Counted from the first letter of the stretch, positions 50,296 to 60,663 are shown. The stretch: DNA of 64,000 bases from Microtetraspora malaysiensis (GCF_001528665.1 NZ_BBYJ01000012.1:1-64000), one strand, 5' to 3'. Made by a program: numbers and translations. Notes: generated by a model from the letters alone, not told the origin.

Positions 50296-52650
50296 TCAGT
50301 TCGTCACGCGGTAGACATCGTAGACGCCCTGGATGTTGCGCACCGCCTTGAGCACGTGGCCGAGGTGCTTGGGATCGCCCATCTCGAAGGTGAACTTGCT
50401 CACCGCGACCCGGTCCCGGCTGGTCGCCACCGTGGCGGACAGGATGTTCACGTGCTGGTCCGACAGCGTACGCGTGACGTCCGACAGCAGCCGGGGCCGG
50501 TCCAGCGCCTCGACCTGGATCGCCACCAGGAAGACTGAGTCTCCGCTGGGGGCCCACGACACCTGCACGAGCCGGTCGGGCTGGGCGTTGAGCTGCTCCA
50601 CGTTGGGGCAGTTCGTCCGGTGGACCGACACCCCGTGACCGCGGGTCACGAAGCCCACGATCTCGTCGCCGGGCACCGGGGTGCAGCACCGCGACAGCCG
50701 CACCCACACGTCCGGGTCGCCCGCCACGTTGACACCCGCGTTGGAACCACCCCTGGGACGCCCTCTGAGCTTCGTGGGGACGGCCGCCTCGGCGATGTCC
50801 TCCTGTGCCCCCTCGACGCCTCCGAGGGACTGGACGAGCTTCTGGACGACCGCCTGGGCCCCCGAGTGGCCCTCGCCGACCGCGGCGTAGAGAGCCGACA
50901 CGTCCGGGTACCTGAGGTCGCGCGCCAGCGCGAGGAGCGCCTCACCGGACATCAGGCGCTGCAGCGGCAGCCCCTGCTTGCGCATCGCCCGCCCGATGGC
51001 CTCCTTGCCGGCCTCGATGGCGGTCTCCCTGCGCTCCTTGGAGAACCACTGCCGGATCTTGTTGCGGGCCCGGCCGCTCTTGACGAACTTCAGCCAGTCG
51101 CGCGAGGGGCCCGCGTCCGGCGACTTGGAGGTGAAGATCTCCACCGTGTCGCCGTTGCCGAGCCGCGACTCCAGCGGCACCAGGCGGCCGTTCACCCGGG
51201 CCCCGATGCACCGGTGCCCCACCTCGGTGTGCACGGCGTACGCGAAGTCGACCGGGGTGGCGCCCTCGGGCAGCGCGATCACCTGGCCGCGCGGCGTGAA
51301 GACGAACACCTCCGAGACCGACAGGTCGAAGCGCAGCGACTCCAGGAACTCGCCCGGGTCGGATGTCTCCTTCTGCCAGTCGAGGAGCTGGCGCAGCCAG
51401 GCCATGTCGTTGACCTGCTTCCCCTTGCCCGCCGTGCCGGGGGCGCCGTTCATCTCCTCCTTGTACTTCCAGTGGGCGGCCACGCCGTACTCCGCGCGGT
51501 GATGCATCGCGCGGGTGCGGATCTGCAGCTCGATCGTCTTGCCCTCGGGGCCCATGACCGTCGTGTGCAACGACTGGTACATGTTGAACTTGGGCATCGC
51601 GATGTAGTCCTTGAACCGCCCGGGCACCGGCCTCCACTGCGCGTGGATCGTTCCGAGGGCGGCATAGCAGTCGCGCACCGTGTCCACCAGCACGCGGATG
51701 CCCACCAGGTCGTAGATGTCGTCGAACGCCACGCCCTTGGCGATCATCTTCTGATAGATCGAGTAGTAGTGCTTCGGACGGCCCTTGACGGTCGCCCGGA
51801 TCTTGGCCTCGCGCAGGTCGGCGGAGACCCTCTCGATCACGTCCTGCAGGAACAGGTCGCGGCGGGGCGCGCGCTCCGACACCATCCGGGCGATCTCGTC
51901 GTACCGCTTCGGATAGAGCATGGCGAACGCGAGGTCCTCCAGCTCCCACTTGATGGTGTTCATGCCGAGCCGGTGCGCGAGCGGCGCGAAGATCTCCAAC
52001 GTCTCGCGGGACTTCTGCTGCCGCTTGTGCTCGGGCAGGTAGCGCATCGTGCGCATGTTGTGCAGCCGGTCGGCCAGCTTGATGACCAGCACGCGGATGT
52101 CGCGCGCCATGGCGACGACCATCTTCCTGACGGTCTCGGCCTGCGCCGCGTCGCCGAACTTGACCTTGTCCAGCTTGGTCACGCCGTCGACCAGGAGGGC
52201 GATGTTCTCGCCGAAGTCGGCGCGCAGCTCCTCCAGGCTGTAGGCGGTGTCCTCGACCGTGTCGTGCAGGAGCGCCGCGCAGAGCGTCTCGTCATCGGTG
52301 CCGAGCTCGGCCAGGATCGTCGCCACGGCCAGCGGGTGCGTGATGTACGGGTCGCCGCTCTTGCGCTTCTGGTCGCGGTGATGGTGGGCGGCGACGTCGT
52401 AGGCGTGCTCGAGCAGCCGGAGATCCGCTTTGGGATGGGTCGCGCGAACCGTCTTGAAGAGCGGTTCCAACACCGGATTCATAGCACCCCACTGCCCCCC
52501 GAACCGCGCCCGCCGCCGTCGCTGGGCAGGCGCGGGTCTCTCCTCCGCTGCCTCCGATGCGTCGCGCGCGGCTACCGTCTCCACGGCATCGGCGGGCCAG
52601 GACTCACTCCGGGCCCGCACGCCGTCGGGCACGACCACATCACGGGGCAC
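50296..52650 (-). CDS. relA: Bifunctional (p)ppGpp synthetase/hydrolase Rel
   Basis: A 784-aa stringent-response enzyme that makes and degrades (p)ppGpp. Domain order: HD hydrolase (HDTVED, and the [10 protein letters not shown] helix, with hydrolase residues kept), synthetase ([45 protein letters not shown]), TGS ([25 protein letters not shown]), a Cys-containing zinc-finger region ([17 protein letters not shown]) and C-terminal ACT. Both catalytic halves look intact. The GTG at 52650 has GGAG 6 nt upstream; the Met at residue 57, where similarity to other Rel proteins begins (MNPVLEPLF), is an alternative start. Upstream neighbour is apt. Confidence 0.96.
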   Translation of the reverse strand: MPRDVVVPDGVRARSESWPADAVETVAARDASEAAEERPAPAQRRRRARFGGQWGAMNPVLEPLFKTVRATHPKADLRLLEHAYDVAAHHHRDQKRKSGDPYITHPLAVATILAELGTDDETLCAALLHDTVEDTAYSLEELRADFGENIALLVDGVTKLDKVKFGDAAQAETVRKMVVAMARDIRVLVIKLADRLHNMRTMRYLPEHKRQQKSRETLEIFAPLAHRLGMNTIKWELEDLAFAMLYPKRYDEIARMVSERAPRRDLFLQDVIERVSADLREAKIRATVKGRPKHYYSIYQKMIAKGVAFDDIYDLVGIRVLVDTVRDCYAALGTIHAQWRPVPGRFKDYIAMPKFNMYQSLHTTVMGPEGKTIELQIRTRAMHHRAEYGVAAHWKYKEEMNGAPGTAGKGKQVNDMAWLRQLLDWQKETSDPGEFLESLRFDLSVSEVFVFTPRGQVIALPEGATPVDFAYAVHTEVGHRCIGARVNGRLVPLESRLGNGDTVEIFTSKSPDAGPSRDWLKFVKSGRARNKIRQWFSKERRETAIEAGKEAIGRAMRKQGLPLQRLMSGEALLALARDLRYPDVSALYAAVGEGHSGAQAVVQKLVQSLGGVEGAQEDIAEAAVPTKLRGRPRGGSNAGVNVAGDPDVWVRLSRCCTPVPGDEIVGFVTRGHGVSVHRTNCPNVEQLNAQPDRLVQVSWAPSGDSVFLVAIQVEALDRPRLLSDVTRTLSDQHVNILSATVATSRDRVAVSKFTFEMGDPKHLGHVLKAVRNIQGVYDVYRVTN

Positions 52651-52727
52651 ACAGACTCCTCACGTCGAGTCCAGGCTCCCCAGTGTATCCGCGCCGTCTG
52701 CCCGCTTTTCGCCTGGATGCGGTCGGT

Positions 52728-53234
52728 TCAGACGGTCACCAGGGAACGGACCTCCAGGCCAGGCAACCGGTCGCGGCCGGAGAGGAAGGACAGCTCCATC
52801 AGGACGGACACCCCGATGACGTGGGCGCCCGCTCTCCTGACCAGCTCCACGGTCGCGTTCGCGGTGCCTCCCGTGGCGAGCACGTCATCCACGATCAGCA
52901 CCCGCTCGCCCGGGACGAAGGCGTCGGAGTGCACCTCGACCGTCGCGGAGCCGTACTCCAGATCATAGTTCGCCTCGAACGTCTGTGCAGGCAGTTTGCC
53001 TTTCTTGCGCACGGGGACGAACCCCGCCCCCGCCCGGTACGCCACCGGGGCGGCCAGGATGAAGCCGCGCGCCTCGATGCCGACCACCTTGTCGAACGCC
53101 AGGCCGGCGCCCAGCTCGTCCACCACCTGGGTGAACGCGCCGTGGTCGGCCAGCAGCGGGGTGATGTCCTTGAACATGACGCCCGGCTTCGGGTAGTCGG
53201 GAACGTCTCTGATCAGGGAGACCCACTCGGTCAT
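52728..53234 (-). CDS. apt: Adenine phosphoribosyltransferase
   Basis: A 168-aa salvage enzyme making AMP from adenine and PRPP. The PRPP-binding loop VLIVDDVLATGGTA lies near residues 112-126, and GIEARGFILAAPVAY and VPVRKKGKLP are typical Apt motifs. It stands between secF and rel, the usual actinobacterial order, with a strong hairpin between it and secF. Confidence 0.96.
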   Translation of the reverse strand: MTEWVSLIRDVPDYPKPGVMFKDITPLLADHGAFTQVVDELGAGLAFDKVVGIEARGFILAAPVAYRAGAGFVPVRKKGKLPAQTFEANYDLEYGSATVEVHSDAFVPGERVLIVDDVLATGGTANATVELVRRAGAHVIGVSVLMELSFLSGRDRLPGLEVRSLVTV

Positions 53235-53270
53235 TTTCCGCCCACTTCATGAGGACGGCGCCCCCGCGTC

Positions 53271-53299
53271 CCTCCGGCGATGCCGAGCATCGCCGGAGG
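53271..53299 (-). terminator. Terminator after secF
   Basis: A perfect 13-bp stem (53271-53283 and 53287-53299) with a CGA loop lies between the secF stop and the apt start. Confidence 0.7.
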
Positions 53300-53344
53300 C
53301 GGCACAGGAGCGCCGTCGCCGTTCTTACGTGTCAACCGTACCGG

Positions 53345-54406
53345 TCAACGCTTCTTGCGCTTGTCGTCCTCGGTCGCCGGGACTCCGTTCTGCGACCCCG
53401 CGCTCACCGGCTGCTTGGCGGCGCGCGCCTCGGCCGCGGCCGCCTTGGCGGCGGAGGCCTCGCGCTGGGCCACCCGCTTGGCCAGGGCCTTCCACTGCGG
53501 CTCGCGCTCCTTGAGCGTGACCAGGATGGGCGTGGCCACGCACAGCGAGGAGTACGTGCCGACGACCATGCCGACGAACAGCGCCAGGGACAGGTCCTTC
53601 AGCGTGCCCGCGCCGAGCAGCGTGGTGCCGATGAACAGGATCGCCGCCACCGGCAGGATCGCGACCAGCGAGGTGTTCAGCGACCGGATCAGGGTGTGGC
53701 TGAGCGCGTTGTTCGCGGCCTGGGTGTAGGTCATCTTCGCGCTCGTGCCGAGCTTGCCCGTCACTTCCTTGATCATGTCGAAGACGACGACCGCGTCGTA
53801 CAGCGAATAACCGAGGATCGTGAGGAAGCCCAGCATGGTGGCCGGGGTGACCTCGAAGCCGGACCAGGCGTAGATGCCCGCGGTGATCACGAGGTCGTGG
53901 ACCAGGGCCACGATGGCGGCGAGCGCCATCCGCCACTCGAACGCGAGGCTGAGATACAGCATGATCGCGAGCATGAAGACGGCCAGGCCGATCCACGCCT
54001 TCTGGGCGACCTCACCGCCCCAGGTCGCGCCGATGACCTGGGTGCTGACCTCGTTCACGTCGATGTGGTACTTGTTCGCGACCGCCTGCTGAACCTTGGG
54101 CACCTCGTTGGTGTCCAGGCTCTCGGTCGTGACCCGCCAGTTCGCCCCGGCCTGCTGCACGATGGTCTGGTGGACACCGGTCTCGTGGATGGTGTCCCTG
54201 ACCTCCTCGACGCTGGAACTCGCCGCCCGGGGGAACTCGAAGACCGAGCCGCCCCGGAACTCGACGCCGAGGTTGAGGCCGTGGACGACCATGCCCAGGA
54301 TGGAGACCGCCATCAGCAGGGCCGACAGGCCGTACCAGAGCTTCCGCTTGCCGACGAAGTCGATGTCGATGTCGCCGCGGTACAGGCGGCTGATAATGCC
54401 CGGCAT
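53345..54406 (-). CDS. secF: Protein translocase subunit SecF
   Basis: A 353-aa RND-type membrane protein that works with SecD in proton-driven completion of Sec export. One N-terminal helix, a periplasmic-side domain starting GLNLGVEFRGGSVFEF, then five helices with the SecF signature GYSLYDAVVVFDMIKE. The last 40 residues are a Lys/Ala/Glu-rich cytoplasmic tail. The ATG at 54406 overlaps the secD stop by one base; the GTG one codon earlier overlaps it by four. Confidence 0.96.
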   Translation of the reverse strand: MPGIISRLYRGDIDIDFVGKRKLWYGLSALLMAVSILGMVVHGLNLGVEFRGGSVFEFPRAASSSVEEVRDTIHETGVHQTIVQQAGANWRVTTESLDTNEVPKVQQAVANKYHIDVNEVSTQVIGATWGGEVAQKAWIGLAVFMLAIMLYLSLAFEWRMALAAIVALVHDLVITAGIYAWSGFEVTPATMLGFLTILGYSLYDAVVVFDMIKEVTGKLGTSAKMTYTQAANNALSHTLIRSLNTSLVAILPVAAILFIGTTLLGAGTLKDLSLALFVGMVVGTYSSLCVATPILVTLKEREPQWKALAKRVAQREASAAKAAAAEARAAKQPVSAGSQNGVPATEDDKRKKR

Positions 54407-56127
54407 CACGCCTCCTGCAGGGTCTGCTCGGTGCCGGTACGGCCCATGCGTTCAGCGTCGAGCCCGGACAGCTTGTGGCCCTTGGAGAAGAACTTCAGCC
54501 GCGCGGCCAGCGACATGAGCGGCTTGGTGAAGAGGAAGACCACCACGATGTCGATGAGCGTGGTCAGTCCCATGGCGAACGCGAACCCGGCGACGCCGCC
54601 CACGGCGAGGAAGTAGAGCACCACCGCGGCGATGAACATGACCGCGTCCGCGACCAGGATCGTCCGCTTCGCCCGCCGCCAGGCGACCTCGACGGCGGCG
54701 CGGAGGGTGCGTCTGCCTTCCTTCATCTCGTCACGGATGCGTTCGAAGTAGACGATGAACGAGTCCGCGGTGATGCCGATCGAGACCACGAGGCCGATGA
54801 TGTGCGGCAGCGACCACCGGAAGCCGACGTTCGAGCTGAGGACGGCCACCGACAGGTAGGTGACGAGCGTCGCCACTCCGAGGCTGGCGATGCCGATCGC
54901 GCCGAGGCCCCGGTAGTAGAGCAGCAGGTAGAGCATGACGATCAGCAGGCCGATGGCGCCGGAGACGAGGCCGCCGCGGAGCTGGTCCTGGCCGAGCGTC
55001 GAGGAGACGGAGACGACGGAGCTCTGCACGAACTTGAGCGGCAGCGCGCCGTACTTGAGCTGGTCGGCGAGCTCGGTCGCGGTCTGCTGGGTGAAGCCGC
55101 CCGAGATCTCGGTCTTGCCGCCGGGGATCCGGCCGTTCGAGGCGGGGGCGGTGATCACGAGACCGTCGAGGACGACGCCGATCTGGTTGCGCGGCGCCTG
55201 GGCGCCGAAGGCCCTGGCGGTGAGGTCGCTCCACTGCGACGCGCCCTGGCTCTTGAAGTCGAGGTTGACCACCCACTCGCCGGTGTCCTGGCGTACGCCG
55301 GCCGACGCGGTGGTGATCTGAGCGCCCTGCACGGCGGCCTTGTCGAGGATGTACCTCGCGGAGCCGTCCTGGCTGCAGGCCACGATCTGCTTGTTCGGGT
55401 CGTCCTGGGCGCCCTGGCCGCGGTTCTTCGCGGTGCAGTCGATCTTACGGAACGCTTCCAGGGCGGCCGGGTCGATGCCGGAGACGTCCTGCCCGGCGAG
55501 CGGGTCCTCCTCGCCGGCGCTGGTCGAGGGCGACGGCGACGGCGTCGCCTTGGCCCGTGTCCCGGCCGTCGACCTCTCACCGGTGGCGGTATGCGACCTC
55601 GCCCGCCTGGTCACGCTCGGCGTCGGGGTGGGCTCGGCAAGGACCTTGGAGACCGCGCGCCCAGCCGGCGTGGCGCCGGGGGACGGGGTGGCGGCCGACG
55701 AACTCGGCGTGGCCGCGGTCGTGGGAAGGGCGGCCGGCGGAGTCGTGGCCGCGGCCACCGCGAGCACCTGGCGGAAACGCATCTCCGCGGTGGTGGCGAC
55801 CAGTTTGACGGCCTCGTCGCGGCCGGCGCCCGGCACCGAGATGACGATGTTGTCGCCGGACCTGGCGACCTCGGCGTCAGAGATGCCGGTGCCGTTCACG
55901 CGGTCCCGGATGATGTTGACGGCCCGGTCGAGGCTCTCCTGCGGCGGGGCCTTGCCGTCGGCGGTCACGGGCGACAGCGTCACTGTCGTGCCGCCCGCGA
56001 GGTCGAGACCGAACTTGGGGACGAACGCCTTCTGGAAGACGATCGACGCCCCCATGGCGAGGATTATCACCAGAAGGGCCAGGAGCATGCGCCCTGGCTT
56101 GATCTGGCTACTGGTCGGTGGGGCCAC
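54406..56127 (-). CDS. secD: Protein translocase subunit SecD
   Basis: A 573-aa RND-type partner of SecF. It has an N-terminal helix (MLLALLVIILAMGASIVF), the D1 motif FGLDLAGGTTVTLSP, the P1 head and base domain, and five C-terminal helices with the signature ITADSFIVYFERIRDEMKEG. Between about residues 127 and 205 lies an Ala/Thr/Pro/Ser-rich low-complexity insert in the outer domain, as seen in several actinobacterial SecD proteins. The GTG start has only a weak ribosome binding site. It follows yajC closely. Confidence 0.95.
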   Translation of the reverse strand: MAPPTSSQIKPGRMLLALLVIILAMGASIVFQKAFVPKFGLDLAGGTTVTLSPVTADGKAPPQESLDRAVNIIRDRVNGTGISDAEVARSGDNIVISVPGAGRDEAVKLVATTAEMRFRQVLAVAAATTPPAALPTTAATPSSSAATPSPGATPAGRAVSKVLAEPTPTPSVTRRARSHTATGERSTAGTRAKATPSPSPSTSAGEEDPLAGQDVSGIDPAALEAFRKIDCTAKNRGQGAQDDPNKQIVACSQDGSARYILDKAAVQGAQITTASAGVRQDTGEWVVNLDFKSQGASQWSDLTARAFGAQAPRNQIGVVLDGLVITAPASNGRIPGGKTEISGGFTQQTATELADQLKYGALPLKFVQSSVVSVSSTLGQDQLRGGLVSGAIGLLIVMLYLLLYYRGLGAIGIASLGVATLVTYLSVAVLSSNVGFRWSLPHIIGLVVSIGITADSFIVYFERIRDEMKEGRRTLRAAVEVAWRRAKRTILVADAVMFIAAVVLYFLAVGGVAGFAFAMGLTTLIDIVVVFLFTKPLMSLAARLKFFSKGHKLSGLDAERMGRTGTEQTLQEA

Positions 56128-56169
56128 TGGTGGTCGACTCTCTCGTCAAGGGATCTTCAGTGAGCGTGG

Positions 56170-56595
56170 TCAGGACTGCTTGGTGCCCGAGTCCTTGCTG
56201 CCCCCGTCTTCGGAGGTCTCGGTCGCCTGCTCGCCCTTGTCCTTCTGAATGTCCTCATGGGCGTCGTCGCGAACGCCCTCTTCCGCCACGGGCTGGGCAG
56301 AATCCGTCTCATCAGCATCGGCGCCGTCAACGGGAGTCACAACGCGACCGATCGCGGCCTTGACCCAGCGGGTCTCCACACCCGGCGCGATCTCCAGGAT
56401 GACGTCCTCGTCCTGGAGGCCCACCACGGTGCCGAACAGACCCGTCGTCGTCATGACGCGCGCGCCCGGCGTAAGCGAGCTCTGCATCTGCAGCTGCTCC
56501 TGCTGACGCTTGCGCTGGGGGCGGATCAGCAGGAAGTAGAACACCACTACCAGCAAGATCAGTGGCAGAAACGTCCCAAGCGGGTTGTTGCCCAC
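56170..56595 (-). CDS. yajC: Preprotein translocase subunit YajC
   Basis: A 141-aa single-span membrane protein (LGTFLPLILLVVVFYFLLIRPQRKRQQEQ) with the YajC beta domain (LTPGARVMTTTGLFGTVVGLQDEDVILEIAPGV, key words GARVMTTTGLFGTV and ILEIAPG). The last 55 residues are an acidic Asp/Glu/Ser tail. It is an accessory partner of SecDF. I prefer the GTG at 56595, because GGAAGG lies directly against the alternative GTG at 56604. It heads yajC-secD-secF. Confidence 0.93.
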   Translation of the reverse strand: MGNNPLGTFLPLILLVVVFYFLLIRPQRKRQQEQLQMQSSLTPGARVMTTTGLFGTVVGLQDEDVILEIAPGVETRWVKAAIGRVVTPVDGADADETDSAQPVAEEGVRDDAHEDIQKDKGEQATETSEDGGSKDSGTKQS

Positions 56596-56954
56596 GGGGG
56601 CCACCCTTCCATTAGGTGATGAACCGGTGTAACACCGGAGGTCCTGTTACGCGTTTTGCGCGCCGCGACCGCGTCGCCGAGAAGCGTCAGCGTAAGCGGC
56701 CGGTCAAGCCACGCAGTGTAGGCGAGCCGCTCGAAGAGCGGCAACGAACCCACGATATGGCACGCGGGAAAGTGCCCATTTCAGCGTCTTTGCAACCGAT
56801 CTGTGACCATGAGCGGCTGATGCGCCCTTCGTGACCGACTTCGACACCCTGATATTTCTCTGCCATTCAAGAAATGCGCAGCTTTCGTCGACGTTCATTC
56901 ACGCCTCGGCCGCGTTCCGCCGCTCCTTCCGCGGAAGCGGGGCGGCGCCTCGGT
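56596..56954. other. Intergenic region between ruvB and yajC
   Basis: About 360 bp with no credible gene. The one regulatory signal I can support is the yajC promoter listed separately. The stretch near 56750-56890 is AT-richer than its surroundings. Confidence 0.5.
56715..56744 (-). promoter_or_regulatory. Candidate promoter of yajC-secD-secF
   Basis: On the minus strand TTGCCG (56739-56744), an 18-bp spacer and TACACT (56715-56720) face yajC, about 120 bp before its start. Confidence 0.4.
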
Positions 56955-57971
56955 TCAGAAGGGGGCGTCCGGAGGCGGGACCAGGCCGAGATGCGTCCAG
57001 GCCGCCGTGGTCGCCACGCGGCCCCGCGGCGTGCGGGCGAGCAGGCCCTGCCGGACGAGGAACGGCTCCGCCACCACCTCCACGGTCTCGGGCTCCTCCC
57101 CCACCGCCACCGCGAGCGTGGACAACCCGACCGGGCCGCCGCCGAACTTGCGCAGCAGCGCCCCCAGCACGGCGCGGTCGAGCCGGTCCAGGCCCTCGCC
57201 GTCCACCTCATAGAGGTTGAGCGCGGCGGCGGCCACCTCGCGGGTGATCACGCCCTCGGCGCGCACCTCGGAGAAGTCGCGGACCCGGCGCAGCAGGCGG
57301 TTCGCGATGCGGGGCGTCCCGCGCGACCGGCGGGCGATCTCGTGCGCGCCCTCGCCGGGAAGCTCGACGGACAGCAGCCGCGCGGATCTGTGCAGCACCT
57401 GCTCCAGCTCGGGCACGTCGTAGAAGTCCATGTGGGCGGTGAAGCCGAAGCGGTCGCGCAGCGGTGCCGGGAGCAGTCCGGCGCGCGTGGTCGCCCCGAC
57501 CAGCGTGAACGGCGCGATGTCCAGCGGGATGGACGTGGCCCCCGGCCCCTTGCCGACCACGATGTCGACCCGGAAGTCCTCCATCGCGAGGTAGAGCATC
57601 TCCTCGGCCGGGCGGGCCATGCGGTGGATCTCGTCGATGAAGAGGACCTCGCCCTCGGAGAGGGTCGAGAGGATCGCGGCGAGGTCGCCGGCGCGCTCCA
57701 GCGCCGGGCCGGAGGTCATCCGGAGCGGCGCGCCCAGCTCGGCCGCGACGATCATGGCGAGTGTGGTCTTGCCCAGGCCGGGGCCACCGCTCATCAGCAC
57801 GTGGTCCGGCGGCCGGTTGCGGCGCAGGGCGCTCTCCAGCACCAGCGAGAGCTGCTCGCGCACCCGCCCCTGGCCGATGAACTCCTCCAGGCGGCGGGGA
57901 CGCAGCGCCGCCTCGATGGCGTGCTCGTCCCCCTCGGCGTCGGGCGAAACCAGGTCGCGGTCGATGCTCAT
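56955..57971 (-). CDS. ruvB: Holliday junction branch migration ATPase RuvB
   Basis: A 338-aa AAA+ motor. Walker A is GGPGLGKTT (62-70), Walker B is FIDEIHR (111-117), sensor 1 is LVGATTRAG and the arginine-finger region is [18 protein letters not shown]. The C-terminal winged helix ends [14 protein letters not shown]. It is the last gene of ruvC-ruvA-ruvB, 49 bp after ruvA. Confidence 0.97.
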   Translation of the reverse strand: MSIDRDLVSPDAEGDEHAIEAALRPRRLEEFIGQGRVREQLSLVLESALRRNRPPDHVLMSGGPGLGKTTLAMIVAAELGAPLRMTSGPALERAGDLAAILSTLSEGEVLFIDEIHRMARPAEEMLYLAMEDFRVDIVVGKGPGATSIPLDIAPFTLVGATTRAGLLPAPLRDRFGFTAHMDFYDVPELEQVLHRSARLLSVELPGEGAHEIARRSRGTPRIANRLLRRVRDFSEVRAEGVITREVAAAALNLYEVDGEGLDRLDRAVLGALLRKFGGGPVGLSTLAVAVGEEPETVEVVAEPFLVRQGLLARTPRGRVATTAAWTHLGLVPPPDAPF

Positions 57972-58020
57972 GACGGCCTCCCCCGGCGCCGGCGGTGCGC
58001 TGAAACGTTCATCGGACGGC

Positions 58021-58641
58021 TCACCGGACGCTCAGCGCGCGCAGGGCCGACTTGAGCAGGGCGGCGACCTGGGGGGACCGGCCGGCCGTCACCTCGGCGT
58101 CGGCCTCGGGCGCCACCACGGCGACGGCCTCGTCCGCGTCCTTGGCCGAGTATCCGAGGCCGACCAGGCCGGAGTGGACCTGGTCACGCCAGGGAAGCAC
58201 CGGCGCGCCGCCGCCGATCGCGGCGTTGACCGCGTCCTCCGGCGTGCCGAGCTTGCCCTTGAGCTCCAGGACGATGCGCTGGGCGCCCTTCTGGCCGATG
58301 CCGGGGACCATGGTCAGCGCCTTGATGTCGGCGGTCGCGACGGCCACCCGGAGCGCGCTCGGCGTGTGGACGGCCAGCATGGCGAGCGCGATGCGCGGTC
58401 CGACCCCGCTCGCCGTCTGCAGCATCTCGAACACGGTCCGCTCGTCTTCGGAGGCGAAGCCGTACAGCGTGAGCGACTCCTCGCGGACCACCAGCGAGGT
58501 GGCGAGTCTGCCGGGCTCGCCCACCCGCAGCCCGGCCAGCGTGCCGGGCGTGCAGTGCACCAGCATGCCGACCCCGCCGACCTCGACCACGGCGGCCTCC
58601 GGCCCGATCCCGGTCACCCGGCCCGCCACGGATGCGATCAC
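58021..58641 (-). CDS. ruvA: Holliday junction DNA-binding subunit RuvA
   Basis: A 206-aa subunit that holds the four-way junction for RuvB. An OB-fold N-terminus ([25 protein letters not shown], opening MIASVAGRV) is followed by two helix-hairpin-helix motifs ([15 protein letters not shown] and [17 protein letters not shown]) and the C-terminal RuvB-binding domain ([15 protein letters not shown]). Confidence 0.96.
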   Translation of the reverse strand: MIASVAGRVTGIGPEAAVVEVGGVGMLVHCTPGTLAGLRVGEPGRLATSLVVREESLTLYGFASEDERTVFEMLQTASGVGPRIALAMLAVHTPSALRVAVATADIKALTMVPGIGQKGAQRIVLELKGKLGTPEDAVNAAIGGGAPVLPWRDQVHSGLVGLGYSAKDADEAVAVVAPEADAEVTAGRSPQVAALLKSALRALSVR

Positions 58642-58735
58642 TGCGCGCTCCCTCCCCGATCGGCCCGCCCTGCTTCGCGGACCCCAGTCCTACCAGAAGC
58701 GGCCGACATGGCGGCGGCCGGCGACGTCGCCGGGG

Positions 58736-59317
58736 TCACCGCCCGGCTCCGGGATGGCGGTATCCGGGCTGGAGCGCGACGGGCCGTCCCCGCCCGGCCA
58801 GGGCCTGGGCCTGGGCCAGCCGGTTCTGCGCGGCGCCGCGCCAGACATGGCAGATGGCGAGGGCCAGGGCGTCGGCGGCGTCGGCGGGCTTCGGCATGGC
58901 GTCGAGCCTGAGCACGCGGGTCACCATGGTGCCGACCTGCTTCTTGTCGGCGTTGCCGTTCCCCGTGATGGCGGCCTTGACCTCGCTCGGCGTGTGCAGC
59001 GCGACCGGCAGGCCGCGCCGCGCGGCGCAGGTGATGGCGACCGCGGACGCCTGCGCGGTGCCCATGACCGTACGCACGTTGTGCTGGGCGAAGACGCGCT
59101 CCACGGCCACCGCGTCGGGCTTGATCTCGTCGAGCCAGCGCTCGATCTCGGCCTCGATGGCGACCAGCCGGGCACCGATGTCGTCCTCGGCGGGCGTGCG
59201 CACCACGCCGACGGCCACCATGCGCAGCGGCGCACCCGGACGACCCTCGACCGCTCCGAGGCCGCACCGGGTCAGCCCCGGATCGACCCCCATCACCCTC
59301 AGCTCGGGCAACCGCAC
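58736..59317 (-). CDS. ruvC: Holliday junction endonuclease RuvC
   Basis: A 193-aa RNase H-fold resolvase. The first catalytic aspartate is D12 in [12 protein letters not shown], and [36 protein letters not shown] and [13 protein letters not shown] carry the other acidic residues. The GTG at 59317 is chosen because GGGAGG lies 8 nt upstream; the ATG at 59341 would put that motif inside the coding region. The C-terminal 30 residues are Arg/Pro/Gly-rich. It precedes ruvA by 94 bp. Confidence 0.95.
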   Translation of the reverse strand: MRLPELRVMGVDPGLTRCGLGAVEGRPGAPLRMVAVGVVRTPAEDDIGARLVAIEAEIERWLDEIKPDAVAVERVFAQHNVRTVMGTAQASAVAITCAARRGLPVALHTPSEVKAAITGNGNADKKQVGTMVTRVLRLDAMPKPADAADALALAICHVWRGAAQNRLAQAQALAGRGRPVALQPGYRHPGAGR

Positions 59318-59412
59318 CGGAACGCCTCCCCCGGGATCCATTCTTCGCCGAACACGTGTTCGGCGAAGAACTCTACTCCCGGTGGAGGCGCGAGATCACG
59401 GGTAACCGCGGA

Positions 59413-60567
59413 TCAGAAGTAGTCGAGCATGTACGCGGCGCAGTGGAAGGCCGCGCCAAGCGCCTCGTCGTCCTCGGCGGAGCCACCCGTGACCAGACCG
59501 GCGCGGCGCAGCGTGGCCATGGGGACGCCCGCGAACAGCGCGGACAGGCCGCGGACGCCGAAGGCGGGTCCGGCTCCCGACGACGGACTGACGGACCCCG
59601 CCCCCGAGGAGATCTCCAGCCGCCAGGCTCCGCTGTTCGCCGGCCGCTGCGGGTCCTCCACATGGATGACGGTGTCCGCCGAGATCCCGGCGGGGAAACC
59701 GCGCCGCGCGACGGCGGCGGGCAGGTCGATCACGCGGAACATCCAACGTGTCTGCCGGATCTCGTCCTTGCTCCGCTCCCTGAGCAGCCAGAGCACCGGG
59801 TCGTACGGCTCGACGACCGCGGTGACGGACTTGGCGACCGAGGAGGCGGTGCCGACCAGGGACCACAGGGCCCGCGCGGTGGCCTCGGATCCGGCCACGC
59901 AGTTGTCGACCTGGATGTCGCCGCTGTTCCACCGGTAGATCAGGAACCCGTCGTCGGCGACGTAGCAGAAGTCGTCGTCCTCGGCCAGCCACAGCCGCCA
60001 CGTGCGCTCGTCGTAGCAGAGCGGGCCGGAGGCGCGGGTCGCGGCGTGGATCCGCCCGATGGTCGCGATCAGCTCCGGCGCGTCGTCGGGGCCCATCCGG
60101 CGCAGCTTAACGCCGGGGCCGGCCGCATCCAGCCCGCGCAGCGCCTCGGTGGGGAGGGTGACCCTGGTCAGGCCGCCCGCGTGCTCCCAGCCCATGCTCC
60201 GATAGAGCGGCGTGGTGGCGGGATAGAGCGCGGAGACGACGTCCCCGAGCTCGGCCGCGCGCTCGATGACGGCCTGCGTGATCGCCCGGCCCACGCCGCG
60301 GCCCCGGTCCTCGGGGGCGACGGTGACGCTCGCGACGCCGCCCATCGGCATCGGGCGGCCGTGCCACCACTGGGTGAACGCGTTGATCCGGGCCGTGGCG
60401 ATCAGACGGGGACCGTCGAAGGCGCCGATGTAGCGCCCGGTCGGCAACACGGGCACCACCAGCTCGCGCCACATTTCGATGTCGCTGCCGGAGATGGGTC
60501 CGAAGGCCCGCTTACGGTTGTCCAGCACCGCGTCGAGATCGTCGACGGTGAGATCACGAATATCCAC
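59413..60567 (-). CDS. Eis-like GNAT N-acetyltransferase
   Basis: A 384-aa protein with the three-part Eis architecture: an N-terminal GNAT domain with the acetyl-CoA loop RGRGVGRAI near residue 110, a second GNAT-like region, and a C-terminal sterol-carrier-like domain ending in the free carboxylate AAYMLDYF expected for catalysis. Eis of Mycobacterium tuberculosis acetylates aminoglycosides at several amines and also protein lysines; the substrate here is unknown. The GTG at 60567 has no ribosome binding site but a close promoter, so translation may be leaderless. It interrupts the usual yebC-ruvC spacing. Confidence 0.88.
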   Translation of the reverse strand: MDIRDLTVDDLDAVLDNRKRAFGPISGSDIEMWRELVVPVLPTGRYIGAFDGPRLIATARINAFTQWWHGRPMPMGGVASVTVAPEDRGRGVGRAITQAVIERAAELGDVVSALYPATTPLYRSMGWEHAGGLTRVTLPTEALRGLDAAGPGVKLRRMGPDDAPELIATIGRIHAATRASGPLCYDERTWRLWLAEDDDFCYVADDGFLIYRWNSGDIQVDNCVAGSEATARALWSLVGTASSVAKSVTAVVEPYDPVLWLLRERSKDEIRQTRWMFRVIDLPAAVARRGFPAGISADTVIHVEDPQRPANSGAWRLEISSGAGSVSPSSGAGPAFGVRGLSALFAGVPMATLRRAGLVTGGSAEDDEALGAAFHCAAYMLDYF

Positions 60568-60575
60568 GATCGCAC

Positions 60576-60605
60576 AAAATATGCGGATCGCCGGTCCGGC
60601 GCCAA
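60576..60605 (-). promoter_or_regulatory. Promoter of the Eis-like gene, probably giving a leaderless mRNA
   Basis: On the minus strand TTGGCG (60600-60605), an 18-bp spacer and TATTTT (60576-60581) end 8 nt before the GTG start codon, so transcription should begin at or next to the start codon. Confidence 0.5.
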
Positions 60606-60613
60606 CCGTTTTC

Positions 60614-60654
60614 CGCGTGACCCGCGCCGCTCGCCGTCGTGGCGGGGTCACGCG
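60614..60654 (-). terminator. Terminator after yebC
   Basis: The 10-bp arms CGCGTGACCC (60614-60623) and GGGTCACGCG (60645-60654) lie 9 bp beyond the yebC stop codon. Confidence 0.6.
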
Positions 60655-60663
60655 GAGGCGGGA

